DNA of 5,363 nucleotides, taken from positions 1-5,363 of the forward strand of contig JAKLHH010000624.1 in assembly GCA_022710245.1 (NCBI GenBank), in the 5' to 3' direction. Of this stretch, positions 1 to 5,363 are shown piece by piece; positions within the stretch are counted from its first letter, which is position 1, and each line of letters begins with the position of its first letter. The notes under the pieces are model-generated. The model was not told the DNA's origin. It made no database searches and saw nothing but the letters and a program-made list of their open reading frames with translations. The stretch is from Myxococcota bacterium (GTDB taxonomy: Bacteria; Myxococcota; Polyangia; GCA-2747355; JAKLHH01). The position numbers and the translations under genes are program-made.

Positions 1-305
1 TGGTCGGCCAGCTCGCCGACCGCATCGCGCCGGGTGTCGGTCTCGACGTGGTCAGGCTGCAGCAGATCGAGGCGCCCGAGGCCGCGCGCACCTCGCGCGG
101 TGAGAAGCTCACCGAGCTCGAGGTCGGCAAGTACATCACCGACCAGATCTACCTGGGCTACCGACGGGTGTTCAACGCACCGGCCGAGGAGAACAGCAAC
201 GAGGGGAGGCTCGAGTGGCGCTTCCGGCCGCGCTGGTCGCTGGAGACCGTCTTCGGCGACGCTGGCGTGGGCGGGCTGGATCTGCTCTGGACGCTCTGGT
301 ACTGA
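1..305 (+). CDS. TamB-like (DUF490) translocation/assembly protein, C-terminal end, 5'-truncated
   Basis: About 100 residues of the end of a larger protein are visible in frame 3, opening at the window edge with VGQLADRIAPGVGLDVVRL and stopping at TGA 303-305. The segment VGKYITDQIYLGYRR, then RLEWRFRPRWSLETVFG, then LDLLWTLWY follows the typical end of the TamB/DUF490 domain: a 'GKYLTPDLYVSYG'-like strand, an 'L.YRLS..WSLE' strand, and a final 'DLLY' strand with a terminal aromatic residue. TamB proteins are inner-membrane-anchored periplasmic bridges. They are implicated in outer-membrane protein assembly with the Omp85 protein TamA and in phospholipid transport. A GTG at 48 is an internal codon, because the similarity continues upstream of it. 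Which TamB-like paralogue this is cannot be told from the fragment. The next gene starts 345 bp downstream, so the two need not be co-transcribed. Confidence 0.8.
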   Translation, partial: VGQLADRIAPGVGLDVVRLQQIEAPEAARTSRGEKLTELEVGKYITDQIYLGYRRVFNAPAEENSNEGRLEWRFRPRWSLETVFGDAGVGGLDLLWTLWY

Positions 306-650
306 GCCGGTGGGGGAAAAGCTTCACGCCGCCGCGAACAATCTCCCAGCGCCAGCTCCGCCCGCGTCCGATGCAGGACGGGAGGGGCAGCGCAGGCGCT
401 GGATCTTTGAGCGCGCCGGGCAGAACCCCGCAGCGTGCGCTGGAATGACAAATGCAAGCCAGCTCGATATCCCTGGACCCTGCTCGCTGCGGGGGCGCAA
501 GAGCAATGTGCTGGGCGCCGGTCGAGCTGCTGGAGGTCGGAGCCGCGCGTGGTGGGGTCCTGCGCTTGCTGGTGGCACCGCGCGGGAGAAGCGCTCAGGG
601 GAACGGCCAAGCTGGAAACGAGAGGCGAGGCCAGGGGAGAGAGGTGAAGT
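306..650. other. Non-coding spacer between TamB-like gene and response regulator
   Basis: I see no convincing gene in these 345 bases; the frames open through them look like GC-driven shadows. The spacer holds small dyads: CGTCC-GATGCA-GGACG (365-380), CAGCGC-AG-GCGCTG (388-401) and CAGCG-TG-CGCTG (431-442). A weak sigma-54-like site starts at 441. None of the dyads is followed by a T-run, so I do not call an intrinsic terminator for the TamB-like gene. The last 30 bases are purine-rich and lead into the ribosome binding site of the response regulator. Confidence 0.6.
441..456 (+). promoter_or_regulatory. Weak sigma-54 (-24/-12) promoter candidate upstream of the response regulator
   Basis: TGGAATGACAAATGCA has GG at 442-443 and GC at 454-455, the correct 12-bp offset for a -24/-12 promoter. 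It keeps T, G, G and A of TGGCAC and TGCA of TTGCA, but misses two bases in the -24 box and one in the -12 box. Transcription would start near 466, leaving a leader of about 185 nt before the regulator's ATG, which is long. A short dyad (CAGCG-TG-CGCTG) overlaps its 5' edge. A match of this quality could occur by chance. Confidence 0.3.
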
Positions 651-2816
<2,166 letters not shown>

Positions 2817-2974
2817 GGCAGGACCCGCTCCCGGCGCGCCGGCCTCGGCCCCGACGGTCCAGACCAGCAAACGGTGCCCGCACGCTCCGCCGGATGCCGG
2901 TGCCCGGACGCTCCGCCGGATGACAACGGTGCCCGGACGCTCCGCCGGTCCGGACGCTCCGCCGGTCCGTCCGC
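2817..2974. repeat. Convergent spacer with four short direct repeats
   Basis: Between the stop codons of the two convergent genes lie four tandem copies around the core CGGACGCTCCGCCGG, at about 2871-2896 (with one mismatch, GCACGC), 2898-2926, 2927-2950 and 2951-2969. Three are preceded by CGGTGCCC. Each core can fold as CGGA-CGC-TCCG. Upstream are a perfect 12-bp palindrome, CCGGCGCGCCGG (2831-2842), and GGCC-TC-GGCC (2841-2850). These hairpins could act in bidirectional termination, but there is no T-run on either strand and I do not call a terminator. The core GGACGCTCCGC also occurs at 3908-3918, within the third palindromic-element copy. Confidence 0.7.
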
Positions 2975-3826
2975 TCAGTAGCGCGCCACGATCACGGTGA
3001 CGTTGTCGGTGCCGCCGCCGGCGTTGGCGGCCTCGATCAGCCGCTCGCAGGTGGGCGAGGCGTTGGTGGGATCGGAGAGCAGCGCGGCGATGGTGCGATC
3101 CGAGACGTGCTTGGTGAGCCCGTCGGTGCAGAGGAGCAGGGCGTCGCCCCGGAGCAGCTCGACGGCGTGCACCTCGGGGCTCAGCTCCGGCGAGCCGCCG
3201 CCGACGGCGTTCCAGAGGATGTCGTTCCACGGAGAGGACCGAGCCTGCTCCGGCGAGATGGACTCCTCCTCGATCATCCGCTGCGCGACCGTGTGATCGC
3301 GCGTGAGCTGCTCGAGGAAGCCCTGCCGGTGGAGGTAGCAGCGGCTGTCCCCGGCGTGGGCGATGTAGAGTCGCGGCCAGCTCACGTAGGCGAGGGTCAG
3401 CGTGGTGCCCATCTGCGAGGGGCTGCCCTGCTCGCGCGCGGTGGCCTCGAGCTGGGTCTGACAGGAGAGCAGCGCGTCGGTCAGCGCCTCGGTGACCTCC
3501 AGCTCGTCGGGCTCCTTCGTGAACCAGGGGAGCGTCTCCACCACGAAGCGAGCCACCGTCTCGACGGCGAGCGAGCTCGCCAGCCCCCCGCCCGCGTGGC
3601 CGCCCATGCCGTCCGCGACCACCAGCAGCTGCCCCTGCGCTCGCGGCGGGGGGGAGACACGCGCGGGGTCGGTGAGGCTCGCCTGCCGCACGGCCAGGGT
3701 GCGCCGCAGCTCTGCGACGAGGAACTGGTCCTCGTTGGTGTTGCGACGGCGTCCGATGTGGGTCATGCCGGCGCAGTCCGCCTTGACCTCCGTGCCCCAC
3801 CTCCTGGCATCTCTGCCCTCGCCCAT
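2975..3826 (-). CDS. PP2C-family (PPM) Ser/Thr protein phosphatase
   Basis: This 283-residue soluble single-domain phosphatase would remove phosphate from Ser/Thr residues using two divalent metal ions, typically opposing Hanks-type kinases. The metal-site and signature motifs are intact: AGMTHIGRRRNTNED (R28, E32, D33), VVADGMGGHAGG (D72, G73), the QMGTTLTLAYV core strand (138-148), AHAGDSR (156-162), LTRDHTVAQ (174-182), LLCTDGLTKHVSD (D235) and GGGTDNVTVIV (D274, N275). No membrane segment or extra domain is seen. The ATG at 3826 is preferred because GGAGG lies 6 nt upstream (minus strand, 3837-3833). An in-frame ATG at 3766 (MTHIGRR) would shorten the first strand and lacks a well-placed site. 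The gene is convergent with the response regulator and divergent from the membrane-protein operon. A strong sigma-54-like promoter lies just upstream. The substrate is unknown. Confidence 0.95.
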   Translation of the reverse strand: MGEGRDARRWGTEVKADCAGMTHIGRRRNTNEDQFLVAELRRTLAVRQASLTDPARVSPPPRAQGQLLVVADGMGGHAGGGLASSLAVETVARFVVETLPWFTKEPDELEVTEALTDALLSCQTQLEATAREQGSPSQMGTTLTLAYVSWPRLYIAHAGDSRCYLHRQGFLEQLTRDHTVAQRMIEEESISPEQARSSPWNDILWNAVGGGSPELSPEVHAVELLRGDALLLCTDGLTKHVSDRTIAALLSDPTNASPTCERLIEAANAGGGTDNVTVIVARY

Positions 3827-3865
3827 CGCGGCCCTCCCGGTGCCATGCACCCTTGCCGGGACCGT

Positions 3866-3881
3866 TGCAGAGAGCGTGCCA
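3866..3881 (-). promoter_or_regulatory. Sigma-54 (-24/-12) promoter candidate for the PP2C gene
   Basis: Read on the minus strand from 3881 to 3866 the sequence is TGGCAC-GCTCT-CTGCA. This matches the consensus TGGCAC-N5-TTGCA at every specified base except one, with the invariant GG (3880-3879) and GC (3868-3867) at the correct offset. Transcription would begin near 3856, about 30 nt before the ATG at 3826 and upstream of its GGAGG. Position, orientation and match quality agree. Such promoters require an enhancer-binding activator of the kind encoded at 651-2816. Confidence 0.7.
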
Positions 3882-3897
3882 CGGCCTCCAGCGCGGC

Positions 3898-3931
3898 AGC
3901 GTCCTGCGGACGCTCCGCGATGAAGGGCGAA
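3898..3931 (-). repeat. Third, diverged copy of the palindromic element
   Basis: On the minus strand this reads TTCGCCCTTCATCGCGGAGC, followed by GTCCGCAGGACGCT. The first 20 bases are identical to the second copy inside the regulator gene (2168-2187). The hairpin stem is AGCGTCC-GCA-GGACGCT here and GCCTCC-GCA-GGAGGC there: a C-G pair has become G-C on both sides of the stem. The far terminal repeat (GGGCGAA) is missing, so the copy is truncated or diverged. It sits 17 bp upstream of the phosphatase -24 box, so it may also serve as a protein-binding dyad. Confidence 0.75.
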
Positions 3932-3954
3932 TTTGCGCCGGGCAGCGAAAGCTT

Positions 3955-3966
3955 CCACGTCCGTGG
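3955..3966. promoter_or_regulatory. Dyad CCACG-TC-CGTGG, candidate enhancer site for a sigma-54 activator
   Basis: This is a perfect 5-bp inverted repeat with a 2-bp centre, lying between the two divergent -24/-12 candidates. Its centre is about 105 bp upstream of the predicted phosphatase start and about 155 bp upstream of the predicted operon start, distances usual for NtrC-type activators. Fis-type helix-turn-helix dimers bind such dyads. I found no second copy in the window, and short dyads are common in GC-rich DNA, so the role is a guess from position. Confidence 0.35.
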
Positions 3967-4032
3967 CCGGCCTCGCTGGAGCGCGAGAGGAGCCCGCCGG
4001 AGGTCGTCGACGGAGCAAGGCAACTGGCTGAA

Positions 4033-4086
4033 AGCGCGCCGGACGGCGAGGCGTCGCCGCTGGCGCGCTGCTCGTCGGGGACGAGC
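4033..4086. repeat. Two abutting palindromes directly upstream of the operon promoter
   Basis: The first palindrome (4033-4069) pairs AGCGCGCC (4033-4040) with GGCGCGCT (4062-4069). Inside it GGCGA (4045-4049) pairs with TCGCC (4054-4058) around a GGCG loop. The second follows immediately: GCTCGTC-GGG-GACGAGC (4070-4086), a perfect 7-bp stem ending 3 bp before the GG of the -24 box region. They could be activator or accessory-protein binding sites, or cruciform-forming DNA. Their function is not evident from sequence. Confidence 0.5.
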
Positions 4087-4088
4087 GG

Positions 4089-4104
4089 CGGCATGTACGT
4101 TGCA
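4089..4104 (+). promoter_or_regulatory. Sigma-54 (-24/-12) promoter candidate for the small membrane-protein operon
   Basis: CGGCAT-GTACG-TTGCA matches TGGCAC-N5-TTGCA with two mismatches, both in the -24 box. The invariant GG (4090-4091) and GC (4102-4103) are 12 bp apart and the -12 box is perfect. Transcription would start near 4115 and leave a 36-nt leader before the ATG at 4151. The site is in the right orientation and opposite the stronger minus-strand candidate. Confidence 0.6.
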
Positions 4105-4117
4105 GCCGCTCGCTCCG

Positions 4118-4137
4118 CTGGCGCGGGACCGCGCCGG
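4118..4137 (+). promoter_or_regulatory. Leader hairpin before the DUF1328 ribosome binding site
   Basis: GGCGCGG (4120-4126) and CCGCGCC (4129-4135) form a perfect 7-bp stem with a 2-base loop, which a mispair-tolerant fold extends to 4118 and 4137. If transcription starts near 4115, the hairpin occupies almost the whole leader and ends a few bases before GGAGG (4140-4144). It could affect translation or mRNA stability. With no T-run, it does not look like a terminator. Confidence 0.4.
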
Positions 4138-4150
4138 CAGGAGGTGGGTC

Positions 4151-4321
4151 ATGATCGGTTGGGCGCTCTTGTCGCTGGTGGTCGCGATCATCGCGGCCAT
4201 CTTCGGCTTCACGGGCATCGCCGGGACGGCGGTCTGGATCGCCAAGGTCCTCTTCGTCGTCGGTCTGATCGCGTTCGTTGTGCTCCTGGCGATCGGTCGC
4301 GGCCGACGACCGGTCCCCTGA
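4151..4321 (+). CDS. DUF1328 (YtjA-like) small membrane protein
   Basis: This 56-residue protein closely follows the DUF1328 pattern of E. coli YtjA (about 53 residues). It opens with MIGWALLSLVVAIIAAIFGF, then TGIAGTAVWIAKVLFVVGLI, and ends in a basic GRGRRPVP tail. Two membrane helices are evident, at about 3-20 and 29-49, joined by the short conserved FTGIAGTA turn. The biochemical role of the family is not established. It recurs beside general-stress or envelope-stress genes in many Proteobacteria. The ATG at 4151 has GGAGG 6 nt upstream. It is the first gene of a run in which each gene starts within 26 nt of the previous stop, and it probably depends on the -24/-12 candidate at 4089-4104. 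Confidence 0.93.
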   Translation: MIGWALLSLVVAIIAAIFGFTGIAGTAVWIAKVLFVVGLIAFVVLLAIGRGRRPVP

Positions 4322-4337
4322 GCGAGAGGAGGAGAGG

Positions 4338-4619
4338 ATGTTCACAGGACGTGAGCAGAGGCAGGACCCGTACCCCGAGGAGAGCGGAGCCTTTCGATTC
4401 TGGCACCTCACGGTGGCGTTCGTGGGCGGGGCCATCGCCGGAGCGGCGGCGGCGTTGCTGACCACGCCGGTGACCGGCCGCGAGTCGCGGGAGCACCTCA
4501 AGCGCTTCGCCGCAAGGTCGAGGGACGCGCTGGCGAGGACGCCCGGCTACGTGCGCCAGGGCCTGCTACGCGGCAAGCACCGCGCGCAGGAGCTGGTCGA
4601 CGAGCGCCTCGGGCGCTGA
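4338..4619 (+). CDS. YtxH-like small membrane-anchored protein
   Basis: This is a 93-residue protein. A hydrophilic N-terminus of about 22 residues precedes one membrane segment, HLTVAFVGGAIAGAAAALL (about 23-41). The sequence TTPVTGRESREHLKRF then matches the hallmark of YtxH-like proteins: a glycine/alanine-rich helix followed by a 'P.(S/T)G.E.RE.L' motif. The basic, amphipathic C-terminal part would lie in the cytoplasm. Family members are associated with general stress in Bacillus, but their molecular function is unknown. The ATG at 4338 is chosen because GAGGAGGAGAGG precedes it directly and it starts 16 nt after the DUF1328 stop. An upstream in-frame ATG at 4278 would lie inside DUF1328. 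Confidence 0.85.
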   Translation: MFTGREQRQDPYPEESGAFRFWHLTVAFVGGAIAGAAAALLTTPVTGRESREHLKRFAARSRDALARTPGYVRQGLLRGKHRAQELVDERLGR

Positions 4620-4633
4620 GGAGGAGCGGCGCG

Positions 4634-4888
4634 ATGAGGGACGGCTACCAAGAGCAGCGCGAGCGCATCGTCGAGAGCGTCGAGCAGAACCGGATCGCGC
4701 TCCGGTCGGCGGTGCAAGACCTGCGGGCGAACGTGGAGGCCAAGGTGCAGCACGCGCGTCAGCAGGTGAGCCTGAGCCATCACATCGCAGCGCACCCGGC
4801 GCCCTGGCTGGTCGGCGGCTTCAGCCTCGGCCTTCTCCTCGGGACGCGCAAGTGGCTGCGGCAGCTCGCGGCGCGCGCGGGCTTCTGA
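4634..4888 (+). CDS. Small membrane protein, DUF3618/DUF883-like
   Basis: The protein has 84 residues. Residues 5-48 are a charged, heptad-like helix (ERIVESVEQNRIALRSAVQDL and onward) suited to coiled-coil pairing. A histidine- and proline-marked boundary (HHIAAHPAPW) is followed by a short hydrophobic helix, LVGGFSLGLLLG (59-70), and a basic end. This order of long soluble helix, 'P.P' boundary and glycine-rich membrane anchor resembles DUF3618 and ElaB/YqjD/DUF883 proteins. I cannot assign one family with certainty. The GAGGAG at 4619-4624 lies about 9 nt before the ATG, and the gene begins 14 nt after the YtxH-like stop, so it is in the same operon. Confidence 0.75.
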   Translation: MRDGYQEQRERIVESVEQNRIALRSAVQDLRANVEAKVQHARQQVSLSHHIAAHPAPWLVGGFSLGLLLGTRKWLRQLAARAGF

Positions 4889-4914
4889 CCCGAGGGTCAG
4901 GGAAGGAGGGAGCG

Positions 4915-5151
4915 ATGGAGGACGTGAGGGAGTTCGACGAGGACCTCGAGCAAGTCAAGGGCAAGGGGGAGGAGCTGCGCGACAAGGTGCGCGCCGGCGT
5001 GCAGCGGGTGCAGGACGAGCTCCAGCGCGCGGATCAGCAGATCCGGTCCTTCGTCGCCGAGCGCCCGCTCACCGCGGTCGCGATCGCGCTCGGCGCCGGG
5101 TTCGTGATCGGCAAGCTGATCTCTCGAAGCCGGGCGGTGATCCATGGCTGA
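4915..5151 (+). CDS. ElaB/YqjD-like DUF883 membrane-anchored protein
   Basis: This is a 78-residue acidic protein. Residues 1-47 form a charged amphipathic helix (EDLEQVKGKGEELRDKVRAG, then VQRVQDELQRADQQIRSFV). The conserved boundary ERPLTAVAIALGAGFVIGKLISR (49-71) follows; its 'P..A...A.G.GF..G.L..R' pattern is typical of ElaB/YqjD/DUF883 proteins. In E. coli these are tail-anchored inner-membrane proteins that associate with ribosomes in stationary phase; whether that holds here is unknown. The ATG at 4915 follows GGAAGGAGGG and is preferred over an ATG at 4852, which lies inside the previous gene. It starts 26 nt after the previous stop and overlaps the next gene by 8 nt. Confidence 0.85.
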   Translation: MEDVREFDEDLEQVKGKGEELRDKVRAGVQRVQDELQRADQQIRSFVAERPLTAVAIALGAGFVIGKLISRSRAVIHG

Positions 5152-5363
5152 GGCTCAGGCGCACGCGGACAACGGCGAGCCCAGGAGAACAGGGTTCAAC
5201 ACCGAGGAGGTGATCCACAAGACCCGCGACGCGGTCCGCGACGGGCTCGAGCGCCAGCCGTACCTGGTGCTCGGCGTGGCGCTCGGCGTGGGCTACATCC
5301 TGGCGGCGGGCATGCCCCGGCCGCTGGTGAGCTACCTCGTGCGTTACGGCGCTCGCTCGGGCG
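5144..5363 (+). CDS. Small membrane protein of the same operon, 3'-truncated by the window
   Basis: Seventy-three codons are visible before the window ends with no stop. The sequence starts MAEAQAHADNGEPRRTGFN, continues with an amphipathic stretch (EEVIHKTRDAVRDGLERQPY) and then has a hydrophobic helix, LVLGVALGVGYILAAG (about 41-56), followed by PRPLVSYLVRYGARSG. The layout of charged helix, proline boundary and glycine-rich membrane helix again resembles the preceding DUF883-like protein, so a diverged paralogue is possible. I do not recognise a specific family. The start overlaps the end of the DUF883-like gene by 8 nt (5144-5151) with GGTGA just upstream, suggesting translational coupling. 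Confidence 0.75.
   Translation, partial: MAEAQAHADNGEPRRTGFNTEEVIHKTRDAVRDGLERQPYLVLGVALGVGYILAAGMPRPLVSYLVRYGARSG

Larger units (their letters stand above)
3827..4150. promoter_or_regulatory. Divergent control region with two sigma-54-like promoters and several dyads
   Basis: I see no gene in these 324 bases. From left to right they hold the phosphatase ribosome site (3832-3838), a minus-strand -24/-12 site (3866-3881), and a hairpin or dyad AGCGTCC-TGC-GGACGCT (3898-3914) within a palindromic-repeat copy. Next come the dyad CCACG-TC-CGTGG (3955-3966), a large imperfect palindrome (4033-4069) and a 7-bp hairpin (4070-4086). Last are a plus-strand -24/-12 site (4089-4104), a leader hairpin (4120-4135) and the DUF1328 ribosome site GGAGG (4140-4144). 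The order fits a shared enhancer region between two divergent sigma-54 promoters. No sigma-70-like pair stood out. Confidence 0.6.

Noticed and set aside
309..324. GG and GC spaced 12 bp apart just after the TamB-like stop
   Set aside because: The rest of both boxes does not match the sigma-54 consensus, and it lies more than 300 bp from the next start.
388..442. Terminator for the TamB-like gene in the dyads at 388-401 and 431-442
   Set aside because: The stems are 5-6 bp with 2-base loops and no T-run follows them.
573..588. TGGCAC at 573-578 as a -24 box
   Set aside because: The sequence at the -12 position is GGGAG, without the required GC at the right offset.
2817..2974. Bidirectional intrinsic terminator between the convergent genes
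   Set aside because: Hairpins are present, but neither strand has a T-run after a stem, so only the repeats are reported.
2975..3766. Shorter PP2C start at the ATG at 3766
   Set aside because: It would remove the start of the first conserved strand (DCAG before MTHIG) and has no well-spaced ribosome site, whereas the ATG at 3826 has GGAGG 6 nt upstream.

Overview
The window is very GC-rich, and all six frames stay open over long stretches. It carries an NtrC-type sigma-54 activator, a PP2C phosphatase and long repeat-rich gene tails. This combination suggests a large-genome myxobacterium of the Sorangium/Polyangium kind (Myxococcota). That assignment is an inference from gene content and style, not from a marker gene.

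Layout. Positions 1-305 hold the C-terminal end of a TamB-like (DUF490) outer-membrane biogenesis protein. A 345-bp spacer follows, with short dyads and a weak sigma-54-like site. Positions 651-2816 encode an NtrC-family response regulator (receiver, AAA+ and Fis-type HTH domains). It has an extraordinary C-terminal tail of about 270 residues, built from palindromic DNA elements and some 18 units of a 21/18-bp tandem repeat (ERPAASS/ERPASN). A repeat-filled spacer (2817-2974) separates it from a convergent PP2C Ser/Thr phosphatase on the minus strand (2975-3826). A 324-bp divergent control region follows (3827-4150). Then comes a tight plus-strand operon of small membrane proteins: DUF1328 (4151-4321), a YtxH-like protein (4338-4619), a DUF3618/DUF883-like protein (4634-4888), an ElaB/YqjD-like DUF883 protein (4915-5151), and the start of a fifth protein that overlaps it and runs off the window (5144 onward).

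The most interesting reading is the divergent region. Each side has a -24/-12 (sigma-54) promoter candidate in the correct orientation and about 30-36 nt of leader from its start codon: TGGCAC-N5-CTGCA toward the phosphatase and CGGCAT-N5-TTGCA toward the membrane operon. Between them lie several dyads, including CCACG-TC-CGTGG, which would suit an enhancer-binding protein. The sigma-54 activator encoded about 1 kb away is the obvious candidate regulator. The proposed module is therefore a sigma-54 response regulator controlling both a PP2C phosphatase and an envelope-stress-type small-protein operon. The genes are clear. The promoters are motif matches, and the regulatory link is inference.

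A second theme is a family of short palindromic repeats. A 45-bp element occurs twice in frame inside the regulator's tail, and a related copy lies in the divergent control region. The hairpin stem of that third copy carries a compensated base-pair change. A different 54-bp palindrome and the SERPA repeat array follow in the same tail.
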